Below are positions 28,527-36,288 of a stretch of DNA of 62,754 nucleotides, piece by piece. Position 1 is the first letter of the stretch. Each line of letters starts with the position of its first letter. The position numbers and the translations under genes were made by a program. Below the pieces are notes generated by a model that was not told where the DNA came from, searched no databases, and saw only the letters and a program-made list of their open reading frames with translations. The stretch comes from Rhodanobacter denitrificans (GTDB lineage Bacteria; Pseudomonadota; Gammaproteobacteria; Xanthomonadales; Rhodanobacteraceae), in contig QFPO01000019.1 of NCBI GenBank assembly GCA_003241385.1, positions 1 through 62,754 of the forward strand, written 5' to 3'.

Positions 28527-30983
28527 CTAGGGTGCGGTGCGCGGCGCCGCGTTCTTGACGTAGCGCTCGAGCCAGCGGTCGGTCTCGGCCAGCATCTGCA
28601 GCACCGATTCGCGCGCACGATAGCCGTGGCTCTCGTTCGGCAGCATGACCAGCCGGGCCGTACCGCCGAGCCCCTTGATCGCCGCGAACAGGCGCTCGCT
28701 CTGGATCGGGAACGTGCCGGAGTTGTTGTCCTGCTCGCCGTGGATCAGCAGCAGCGGATCCTTGATGCGATCGGCGTAGTTGAACGGCGACATCGCCTGA
28801 TACACCGGCTGCGCCTGCCAGTAGCTGCGCTCCTCGGACTGGAAGCCGAACGGCGTCAGCGTGCGGTTGTAGGCACCGCTGCGCGCGATGCCGGCACGGA
28901 ACAGCCGCGTATGCGCGAGCAGGTTGGCGGTCATGAACGCGCCGTAGGAATGGCCGCCGACCGCGATGCGGTCGCGATCGGCGACGCCGCGGCGGACCAC
29001 CTCGTCGATCGCCGCCTCGGCACCGGCGACGAGCTGGGTGACGTAGGTGTCGTTCGGCTCGGCATCGCCCTCGCCGACGATCGGCATCGACGGATCGTCG
29101 AGCACCGCGTAGCCGCGCGCGAGAAACGCCTGTGGGCCCCAGTAGCTGATGAAGTTGAAGCGATACGGCGAATCGGTGACCTGGCCGGCCGCGTCGGCCG
29201 ATTTGAACTCCTGCGGGTAGGCCCACATCAGCAGCGGCAGCGGACCGTCCCGGCGCGCGTCGTAGCCGGGCGGCAGGTACAGCGTGCCGGTCAGGTCGAC
29301 GCCGTCCTTGCGCTTGTAGCGGATCTGCTCCTTGCTGACGCTCTTGAGCTGCGGCGTCGGATGCGCGAACCGCGTCAGCGCGACCGGCGCGCGGCGGCCG
29401 GTGCGCAACAGGTAATTGGCCGGCTCGGTCGGCGACTCGCGCGTCGTCAGCAGGCGTTCGCCGCGATCGTCGAGCAGCGCCTTGGGCTGCTCGTAGTACG
29501 GCGCCTGCGAATGGAACAGACGCGTCTTGCGGCCGCTGTCGAGGTCGAGCCGGTCGACGAACGGCCGGTCGCCCTCGGGCGAGGCGCCCTCGCCGATCAG
29601 GAACAGCGCGCGGCCGCCGTCGGCCAGCAGCAGGCGTGCGTTGCCGGCCGCGTCGGCGACCGTCACCGGCATGCCCGGATCGTTGTAGCGGTCCTCGAAC
29701 GAGCCGTCGCGCAGCAGCTGCGGCGCGCTCTGCGGCGCATCGGGCCGGACGCGCCACAGCTTGATCGCACGCGTCTTCCACCAGTACTCGTGGATCAGCG
29801 CCAGATCGCCGTCACCCCAGATGATGCCGCCGTAGCGCTGCGCCAGCCGCGCCAGCACGACCGGCGCGCGATCGAACGGCGCCGCCTGCATCAGCACGTG
29901 ATCGCGAACGGCCGCCTCGCGCGACGGATCGCCGCCGTCCTGGGCCTCGGCCCAGACCAGCGTGGCCGGCGCGTCGCTGCGCCATTCGATCGAGCGCACA
30001 CCCTCGCGTTCGGCATCGTTGCCGACCGGCAGGCCTTCGACCAGCGGCAGTGCGGCGATCTCGCGGATCAGGTTGCCGTCGCGGCCGAACACCTCGATCC
30101 GGTGCGGGAAGCTGTCGATCGGGACCAGATACGAGAACGGCCGCTCGACGCGCTGGGCCAGCACGTAGCGGCCGTCCGGCGAGGGCTCGGCCGACAGCCA
30201 CGACGCCGGCTCGCCGATGCGCTCGACGCGGCCGTCGAGCGCGATGCGCGCCATCTGCGAACGCAGGTAGTACTCGAGCACGCGCGCATCGGCTTCGTTG
30301 CGCAGCAGGTCCGGATAGGTGCGGATCTGCTTGACGCCGCCGCCGGCCGCCGTCTCCTGCACGGACGGTCCGGTCGGCGTGCCGTCCGACGGCGGCGGTG
30401 CGCCCTGCGCCTCCGGCTGCAGCAGCGCGAACAGGCCGCTGCTGTCGGGCAGCCAGCGATAGCCGCGTCCGGCCACGGCGTTGAGTCCGGCGGCGAGACG
30501 GCGCGCGCGCTGCGTCCCGATCTCGACCACCCACAGCTCGTTGGCGCCGCTGGCGGGATCGACGTGATTGAACGCGAGGTGGCGCTGGTCCGGCGACCAC
30601 TGCACGCCGGCGATCGCCAGCGGCGTCGGCAGACCGTCGATGCGGATCTCCTTGCGCGTGTCCAGATCGAGCAGCCACAGGTCCGAGCCGAACGAGAAGC
30701 GGCTCTGCGCATGCGTGCGCGGATGGATGCGCAGCCCGGCCAGCTTGAGCTCCGGCTGCGCGACGACGTCGATGCCGGGCAGCGACGGCACCCGCATCAG
30801 CGCGGCCAGATCGCGGTGTGGACCCAGGAACAGCTGCGGCGGACGCGCCGCGTCGACGATCGCGACCAGTTCGGGCGCGGGCGTCTCGTAGCGCTGCGGT
30901 CCGGCGCTCGGCTGCGCGCCGGCCGCGATGCTCCAGGCCAGACAGGCGGCGATCGTCCATCGGCGCACGGAAAATACGGTCAT
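28527..30983 (-). CDS. Exported S9-family serine peptidase (glutamyl endopeptidase-like)
   Basis: An 818-residue prolyl-oligopeptidase-fold enzyme. Two adjacent ATG codons (30986 and 30983) are possible; the second has the better GGAG spacing. A signal peptide ends near AAGAQ. Residues about 60-560 make the beta-propeller cap (WSPDQRHLAFNHVD). The alpha/beta-hydrolase domain holds Ser679 in GGHSYGAFM, Asp in HGEQDNNSGTFP and His in NESHGYRARES. Overall order and motifs resemble the S9D glutamyl endopeptidase branch. Probably periplasmic peptide degradation; exact cleavage preference is inferred. Confidence 0.9.
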   Translation of the reverse strand: MTVFSVRRWTIAACLAWSIAAGAQPSAGPQRYETPAPELVAIVDAARPPQLFLGPHRDLAALMRVPSLPGIDVVAQPELKLAGLRIHPRTHAQSRFSFGSDLWLLDLDTRKEIRIDGLPTPLAIAGVQWSPDQRHLAFNHVDPASGANELWVVEIGTQRARRLAAGLNAVAGRGYRWLPDSSGLFALLQPEAQGAPPPSDGTPTGPSVQETAAGGGVKQIRTYPDLLRNEADARVLEYYLRSQMARIALDGRVERIGEPASWLSAEPSPDGRYVLAQRVERPFSYLVPIDSFPHRIEVFGRDGNLIREIAALPLVEGLPVGNDAEREGVRSIEWRSDAPATLVWAEAQDGGDPSREAAVRDHVLMQAAPFDRAPVVLARLAQRYGGIIWGDGDLALIHEYWWKTRAIKLWRVRPDAPQSAPQLLRDGSFEDRYNDPGMPVTVADAAGNARLLLADGGRALFLIGEGASPEGDRPFVDRLDLDSGRKTRLFHSQAPYYEQPKALLDDRGERLLTTRESPTEPANYLLRTGRRAPVALTRFAHPTPQLKSVSKEQIRYKRKDGVDLTGTLYLPPGYDARRDGPLPLLMWAYPQEFKSADAAGQVTDSPYRFNFISYWGPQAFLARGYAVLDDPSMPIVGEGDAEPNDTYVTQLVAGAEAAIDEVVRRGVADRDRIAVGGHSYGAFMTANLLAHTRLFRAGIARSGAYNRTLTPFGFQSEERSYWQAQPVYQAMSPFNYADRIKDPLLLIHGEQDNNSGTFPIQSERLFAAIKGLGGTARLVMLPNESHGYRARESVLQMLAETDRWLERYVKNAAPRTAP

Positions 30984-31131
30984 CATCGGTCTCCACGGAT
31001 CGGACGGCCGGACAGCGACCGCTCGCGCACAGCATGGCAGGCGGGCGCCCGGTCCGGCCCGTGCCGTTGGTCGTCCCGACGCGGAACGGCGGTCCGGACC
31101 GGGCGCCGCCGCCATCGGCTACGATGCGGCG

Positions 31132-31758
31132 ATGAACGACTCCGCCAATCGCCGCCCGCTGGCCTCGCGCGGCACGCGCTGGGCGCAGGCGCTGGCCGCC
31201 GCGCTCGCGCGCAGCCCGATCACGCCGAACCAGATCTCGGTCGCGAGCATCGTCTTCGCGCTCGCCGGCGCCGCGCTGCTGCTGTGGCTGCCGACGCCGG
31301 CCGGCCTGGTGCTGTGCGCGGTCTGCGTGCAGCTGCGTCTGCTGTGCAATCTGCTCGATGGCATGGTCGCGATCGAGGGCGGCAAGTCCTCGCCGCTCGG
31401 CGCGCTGTACAACGAGTTTCCGGACCGCATCGCCGACTCGCTGCTGATCGTCGCGCTCGGCCACGCGGCCGGCCACGACTGGCTCGGCTGGCTCGGTGCG
31501 CTGCTGGCCGCGCTGACCGCGTACATCCGTGTGACCGGCGGCAGCCTCGGCCTGGGCCAGGACTTCCGCGGGCCGATGGCCAAGCCGCAACGGATGGCCG
31601 TGCTGACGCTGGCCTGCCTGGCCGGCGCTGCCGAGTGGGCGATGGCCGGCAGCCGCCATGCCTTGACGATCGCCGCCGCCGTGATCGCACTCGGCGCGGC
31701 CGTGACCTGCGTGACGCGCACCTGCGCGCTGGCGCGCGGCCTGCGCGCACGTGGCTGA
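31132..31758 (+). CDS. CDP-alcohol phosphatidyltransferase family protein (YnbA-like)
   Basis: A 208-residue membrane enzyme with about six hydrophobic helices. It carries the CDP-alcohol phosphotransferase signature, but in altered form: canonical DxxDGxxAR...GxxxDxxxD reads NLLDGMVA...GALYNEFPD. The first and third aspartates are thus asparagine and the arginine is lost. From memory, E. coli YnbA shows the same asparagine pattern, so this is likely a known subfamily and not a decayed gene. It would join a CDP-linked lipid to an alcohol; the acceptor is unknown. It is divergent from the S9 peptidase gene (148 bases). Confidence 0.82.
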   Translation: MNDSANRRPLASRGTRWAQALAAALARSPITPNQISVASIVFALAGAALLLWLPTPAGLVLCAVCVQLRLLCNLLDGMVAIEGGKSSPLGALYNEFPDRIADSLLIVALGHAAGHDWLGWLGALLAALTAYIRVTGGSLGLGQDFRGPMAKPQRMAVLTLACLAGAAEWAMAGSRHALTIAAAVIALGAAVTCVTRTCALARGLRARG

Positions 31759-31992
31759 GCCGTCGCTGCGGCGAAGACCGGCGGCCATGCGGCGCCGGCA
31801 GTCCGCGAACGCGGGACTCTGAGCGGCGCCCGGCACCGTGCCGCCCGCGCAGCCCCACGCTTCGGAGACCAAGCGCAGCGCAAGCGCGGGCCGCTCCCGC
31901 AGCAGCGATCGAGCCGGCGGCGCATCGCATCGCCGCCGGCCCGATCGTGCCTCCCGGCTGAGGCCGGCGACAGCGGCCTCGGATCGGATTTC
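31759..31992. other. Intergenic region, no gene seen
   Basis: A 234-base convergent gap between the phosphatidyltransferase and PepSY genes. It has several GCCGGC-type short palindromes, no clear U-tract terminator and no open frame with a credible start. Nothing further is supported. Confidence 0.5.
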
Positions 31993-32646
31993 TCAGTCGC
32001 GCTCTTCGCGCAGCACTTCGCCGGTGACCGGATCGATCCACAGCTCGACGCGCACGCCGGCCGGATTGATCGCATCGGCCTCCCAGACGCCGTCGTCGAA
32101 CTCCAGATCGCGGATGTTGCGGTAGCCGGCCGCGGTCAGCCGCTCGATGATCTGCGCCGCCGTCAGCGCACCGGCGACCGGGCCGCCTTCGACGCGCTCG
32201 TGGACGACCTCGCCGGTCCAGGCGTGCACGATCAGCTCGACGCGACGGCCGGCCGCGTTGCGTGCCTCCGCTTCCCAGAAGCCGTCGTCGAGTTCGAGGT
32301 CGCGGATATCGCGATAGCCGGCCGCGGCCAGACGGTCGCGCACCACCGCCGCCGTCAACGGCGCATCGGCGCCGCTGCCGCCGGTCGCCCAGAGCGTGCC
32401 GGTCGCCGCATCGAGCACCAGATCGACGCGGACGCCGTCGCCGCGCGTCGCCTCGGCGGTCCAGTAGCCGTGCGCGAGGCCGAGCTCGTAGACCGCGAAG
32501 TAGCCGGCCTCGTCGAAGCGCAGCAGCGCGTCGGGCGCGCCGCCGCTGACCGGGCCCTGGGCCGGTTCGGCGGCGTCCTGGGCCAGCACCGGCGCGGCGA
32601 TACCGGTCAGCGCGAGGGCGAGAACGAGAGACTTGATAGCATGCAT
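31993..32646 (-). CDS. Periplasmic protein with three PepSY-like repeats
   Basis: A 217-residue exported protein: signal peptide MHAIKSLVLALALTGIAAPVLAQ, then three repeats of about 60 residues. Repeats 2 and 3 are nearly identical in pattern (RLAAAGYRDIRDLELDDGFW / RLTAAGYRNIRDLEFDDGVW), each ending 'VELivhawTGEVvhe'. PepSY domains are often found in protease propeptides and as periplasmic partners of sensor kinases. It is divergent from a second three-repeat PepSY gene that starts a two-component operon. Likely a modulator or reporter gene of that system; this is inference from position. Confidence 0.85.
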   Translation of the reverse strand: MHAIKSLVLALALTGIAAPVLAQDAAEPAQGPVSGGAPDALLRFDEAGYFAVYELGLAHGYWTAEATRGDGVRVDLVLDAATGTLWATGGSGADAPLTAAVVRDRLAAAGYRDIRDLELDDGFWEAEARNAAGRRVELIVHAWTGEVVHERVEGGPVAGALTAAQIIERLTAAGYRNIRDLEFDDGVWEADAINPAGVRVELWIDPVTGEVLREERD

Positions 32647-32704
32647 GGGAAACCATTCCGATCGAAACCGGCCGATCGCCGGAGGCCGCAGCTTCCCGGT
32701 GAGC

Positions 32705-32747
32705 GTCTAAACCGGTTTTGACGGCGTCGTTCACAAGGCGTTTAGAC
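32705..32747. promoter_or_regulatory. PhoP-box-like direct repeat inside an inverted repeat
   Basis: CGTTCA-N5-CGTTTA (32728-32744) is a direct hexamer repeat with an 11-base period, the layout bound by PhoP/OmpR-type dimers. It lies within the 8-base inverted repeat GTCTAAAC (32705-32712) / GTTTAGAC (32740-32747). The site sits between the two divergent PepSY genes and upstream of the response regulator. Binding is inferred. Confidence 0.4.
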
Positions 32748-32768
32748 CCTCGTCCCGAGCATCGCCGC

Positions 32769-33470
32769 ATGTTGCGAACCGCCCTCTTCCTCGCGCTCTA
32801 CACGCTGGCGCCGGCCCAGGCCGGCGAGCACGACGCGATCCGCCGCGCCGTCGAGGCCGGCGAAATCCGTCCGCTCGCCGAAATCCTCGCCACGGTGCAG
32901 GCGCGCTATCCGGGCCGCATCCTCGACGTCGAGATCGACCGCTCGCGCGACGGCCGCCGCGTCTACGACATCGAGCTGCTCGACGCCGACGGGCGCAAGC
33001 TCGAGATCAGCGTCGACGCCGCCAGCGGCGCCGTCATCGAACCGCGCGCGACCGACGACGACGCGCTGCTGCCGCTGGCACCGATCCTGCGCACATTGCT
33101 GGCGGCGCATCCGGGCAAGATTCTCGACGTCGAGCTCGAACGCGATCGCGACGATCGCGCGATCTACGAGATCGAGCTGCTGACCGTCGACGGTCGCACA
33201 CTCGAGCTGGTCGTCGACGCGCGCGACGGCCGCGTGCTCGACGACGGCAGCCACGGCCCGGCCGGCGGCGAACCGGTGCGGCCGCTGCCCGACGTGCTCG
33301 ACGCGCTCGCCGCGCATCATCCCGGCACGATCGTCGAGGTCGAGCTCGAGCGCGACCGTCAGGGCCGCCGCTACTACGAGATCGACATCCGCGGTGCCGA
33401 CGGCCGCACCGTCGAGCTGCGCGTCGACGCGGTCACCGGCGAAATCCTGCACGAAGGCGAAGCGGACTGA
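32769..33470 (+). CDS. Periplasmic protein with three PepSY repeats, first gene of the two-component operon
   Basis: A 233-residue exported protein: a short signal (MLRTALFLALYTLAPAQA), then three PepSY repeats of about 70 residues. Each has the pattern 'YPGrILDVEidR.rdgRRvYdIELLdaDGR.LEisVDA.SGaVi'. Its stop codon overlaps the response-regulator start by one base (TGATG), so it belongs to the same operon. By analogy with PepSY proteins next to PhoP/PhoQ-like systems, it may feed periplasmic information to the sensor kinase. No catalytic residues were seen. Confidence 0.85.
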   Translation: MLRTALFLALYTLAPAQAGEHDAIRRAVEAGEIRPLAEILATVQARYPGRILDVEIDRSRDGRRVYDIELLDADGRKLEISVDAASGAVIEPRATDDDALLPLAPILRTLLAAHPGKILDVELERDRDDRAIYEIELLTVDGRTLELVVDARDGRVLDDGSHGPAGGEPVRPLPDVLDALAAHHPGTIVEVELERDRQGRRYYEIDIRGADGRTVELRVDAVTGEILHEGEAD

Positions 33471-34144
33471 TGCGTGTCCTCCTCGTCGAGGACGACACGA
33501 TCCTCGCCGGCCGCCTGCGCGACGTGCTCGAACAGGCCGGACTGCTGGTCGAGATCGCCGGCGACGGCCGCCAGGCCGCGTTCCTCGGCTGCACCGAGGA
33601 CTACGACGCGGCCGTGCTCGACCTCGGCCTGCCCGGCCAGGACGGCATCTCGGTGCTGCACCACTGGCGCGAACACGGCCGCGACCTGCCGGTGCTGATC
33701 CTGACCGCGCGCGGCCGCTGGAGCGACAAGCTGGCCGGTTTCGGCGCCGGCGCCGACGACTACCTGACCAAGCCGCTGCATCTGGAGGAGGTCGTGCTGC
33801 GGCTGCGCGCACTGGTGCGGCGCACGCGCGGCCACGCCGATCCGGTGCTGCGCGTGGGCGCGCTCGCGTTCGACACGCTGTCCTCGCGCTTCACGCTCGA
33901 CGGCCAGCCGCTGACGCTGACCGCGCAGGAGCAGCGCATCCTGGCCTATCTGATGCACCGTCCCGACCAGGTCGTCAGCCGCAGCGAGATCGGCGAGCAC
34001 GTCTACGCGCGCGATCTGGAGCCGGACTCCAATACGGTCGACGTGCTGATCGGCCGGATCCGGCGCAAGCTCGGCCGGCCGCTGATCCACACCGAGCGCG
34101 GACTCGGCTTTCGCCTGAGCGCGCCGGCGACGCCGCCCGGATGA
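33470..34144 (+). CDS. OmpR/PhoP-family response regulator
   Basis: A 224-residue DNA-binding response regulator. The receiver domain (1-118) has the acidic pair in VLLVEDDT, the phosphoacceptor Asp51 in AVLDLGLPG, the Thr in ILTARGR and the conserved Lys in DDYLTKPL. The winged-helix output domain (126-218) ends with 'SNTVDVLIGRIRRKLG' and 'IHTERGLGFRL', typical of the PhoP/QseB/PmrA branch. It overlaps the sensor gene by ATGA. A PhoP-box-like repeat upstream of the operon is the likely autoregulatory target. Confidence 0.93.
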   Translation: MRVLLVEDDTILAGRLRDVLEQAGLLVEIAGDGRQAAFLGCTEDYDAAVLDLGLPGQDGISVLHHWREHGRDLPVLILTARGRWSDKLAGFGAGADDYLTKPLHLEEVVLRLRALVRRTRGHADPVLRVGALAFDTLSSRFTLDGQPLTLTAQEQRILAYLMHRPDQVVSRSEIGEHVYARDLEPDSNTVDVLIGRIRRKLGRPLIHTERGLGFRLSAPATPPG

Positions 34145-35433
34145 GACGGCCGGGCCTCGGCACGCGGCTGCTGGCGCTCGGCATCCTGGCCGCCCTGCTG
34201 GTCGCCGGCATCGGCGGCTGGCTGCTGCGCGAGAACCTGCACGCGGTGCTGCTGCGCGGCTTCGAACAGCGCCTGTCCGAGCACGCCGACCGCATAGCGG
34301 CGCGTCTGCACGGCGGCGGGGGGCGGCGCATCGTGCACGACGAGCCGCGCGCCGCCGACGAGTTCAGCCGGATCTTCTCGGGCTGGTACTGGCAGCTCAC
34401 GCAGGGCAGCGAGGGGCTGCATTCGCGCTCGCTGTGGGATGCGGACCTCGCGGTGCCGGCGACGGCGCCCGGATCGCTGCTGCGCGTGACCGGTCCGCGC
34501 GGCGAGCCGCTGCTCGGCAGCGCGCGCGCGATCGAGGTCGACACCACGCCGGCCGTGCTGTGGGTGTTCGGGCCGGCCGAGGAGGTCGACCGCGAACGGC
34601 GCGGCTTCGACCAGTTGCTCGCCAGCACGCTGGCCGGCCTGGTGCTGGCGCTGGCCGCGGCGACCTGGATGCAGGTGCGCATCGGTCTGCATCCGCTGAC
34701 GCGTCTGCGCGGGGCGGTCGCGGCCGTGCAGAGCGGACAGGCCGACCGCGTCGGCGCCGGCTTCGGCCCCGATCTCGACCCGCTCGCCGCCGAGCTCGAC
34801 GCGGTCCTCGAACGCAATGCGCGCGTGACCGCGCGTGCACGCAGCCACGCCGCCGATCTCGCCCATGCGCTCAAGAAGCCGCTGGCGCTGATCGCCACCG
34901 ACGCGACGGCCGGCGACGAGCCGATCGCGGCCCAGGTGCGCAGCATGAGCCGGCTGATCGACCGCCATCTGGCGCGCGCCGGCAGCGGCGCCGGCGAGCG
35001 CCGCAGGCTGCCGGTCGCCGCGCGCATCGAGGCGCTGATCGAGCTGATGCGGCGTCTGCACGAGGCACGTGCGCTGCAGTGGCGGCTGGACGCCGACGCC
35101 GCCGCGCACTGGCGCGGCGAACCGACCGACCTGGACGAGATGCTCGGCAATCTGCTCGACAACGCCGGCAAGTGGGCGCGCTCGCGCGTCGAGGTGAGCG
35201 CGGCTCGCGACGGCGCGCTGCTGCGCGTGACGATCGACGACGACGGTCCGGGACTCGCGCCGGAGCAGATCGCGCAGGCGAGCCGGCGCGGCCGCCGCTT
35301 CGACGAATCGGTCGAAGGCTCGGGCCTGGGCCTGGCGATCGCGGCCGACATCGCCGAGACCTACGGCGGCCGGATCGAATTGGCCGTCGGTCCGCTCGGC
35401 GGCCTGCGCGTGAGCCTCGAGCTGCCGGACTGA
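34141..35433 (+). CDS. Sensor histidine kinase (PhoQ-like)
   Basis: A 430-residue inner-membrane kinase. TM1 is at about 10-28 and TM2 at about 160-180 (LLASTLAGLVLALAAATWM), enclosing a sensor domain of about 130 residues. A HAMP-like linker leads to the dimerisation helix with His242 in DLAHALKKPLALI, the PhoQ/QseC-type H-box. The ATPase domain has the N-box LLDNAGKWA, G1 IDDDGPGL and G2 GSGLGLAIA. It pairs with the upstream regulator. The stimulus is unknown; divalent cations or envelope stress are plausible for this branch. Confidence 0.92.
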   Translation: MRRPGLGTRLLALGILAALLVAGIGGWLLRENLHAVLLRGFEQRLSEHADRIAARLHGGGGRRIVHDEPRAADEFSRIFSGWYWQLTQGSEGLHSRSLWDADLAVPATAPGSLLRVTGPRGEPLLGSARAIEVDTTPAVLWVFGPAEEVDRERRGFDQLLASTLAGLVLALAAATWMQVRIGLHPLTRLRGAVAAVQSGQADRVGAGFGPDLDPLAAELDAVLERNARVTARARSHAADLAHALKKPLALIATDATAGDEPIAAQVRSMSRLIDRHLARAGSGAGERRRLPVAARIEALIELMRRLHEARALQWRLDADAAAHWRGEPTDLDEMLGNLLDNAGKWARSRVEVSAARDGALLRVTIDDDGPGLAPEQIAQASRRGRRFDESVEGSGLGLAIAADIAETYGGRIELAVGPLGGLRVSLELPD

Positions 35434-35615
35434 GCGGTGCCGCAACGCCCGGCGGACGCAGCACGGGCCGGCCGTCGCGTGCCGCGCATACGGCGCCCGG
35501 CTATGTGAACCTGCAACGCTCGGCCGCCGGCCGACGTCCTTGTGGACATGCGGACGGGCCGTCATCTCCAATCGCCGGCGACCGATCTCCGCGCCGATCC
35601 ACCCGAGGCCCGATC

Positions 35616-36161
35616 ATGAACACGATGCAACGTTTCGCCTTTCTGACGCTGTCGGCCGCCGCCGCGCTGACGGCCGGTTTCGCGGTCGCCGCGCCGGCGC
35701 CGGCCACCGCCGATTCCCGCGTCGAGGTCACCTGGAATCCGCCCGACGAACTGTCCGAGGTCCGCCAGGCGGTTCGCCCGCAGCGCCAGCCGCCGCTGGA
35801 ATGGCTCGAGAAGCTCGCCGCGCATCTGCGCCATCGCGCCGATCAGGTCCTGCCGGCCGGCGAGCGGCTCAAGGTCAAGATCACCGACATCAAGCTCGCC
35901 GGCGACTACGAGCCCTGGCACGGTCCGCGCTTCGACGAGGTGCGCATCGTCAAGGACATCTACCCGCCGCGCATCGACCTGCACTACACGCTGATCGGCA
36001 GCGACGGCACGACGCTGCGCGAGGGCGATGCCAAGCTGCGCGACCCGGCGTTCCTGAGCCGCAGCAGCGCCAACGACAGCGACTCGCTGCGCTACGAGAA
36101 GCGCCTGCTCGACGACTGGCTGCGCCGCGAGTTCGGCGGTCAGGCCAAGCGCGGCCGCTGA
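35616..36161 (+). CDS. DUF3016 exported protein
   Basis: A 181-residue protein with signal peptide MNTMQRFAFLTLSAAAALTAG...AVA. The mature part has the DUF3016 pattern: 'VEVTWNPPDELSEVRQ' at the start, 'LKVKITDIKLAGDYEPW' in the middle, and 'YEKRLLDDWLRREFG' at the end. The family is common in Xanthomonadales and of unknown function, presumably periplasmic. It stands alone, 182 bases after the sensor kinase, so it is probably a separate transcription unit. Confidence 0.85.
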   Translation: MNTMQRFAFLTLSAAAALTAGFAVAAPAPATADSRVEVTWNPPDELSEVRQAVRPQRQPPLEWLEKLAAHLRHRADQVLPAGERLKVKITDIKLAGDYEPWHGPRFDEVRIVKDIYPPRIDLHYTLIGSDGTTLREGDAKLRDPAFLSRSSANDSDSLRYEKRLLDDWLRREFGGQAKRGR

Positions 36162-36288
36162 CCGGACAGCCACCGCGGCAGGCTCGTCAGACCGGGCGAA
36201 TCGCGACATACTGTGACGGGTCGCACACTCCGGCAGGGGGTCGGAGGGGCGATGGGGTGCCCACCCGTCTTCGATGAGGATCTGCCGC

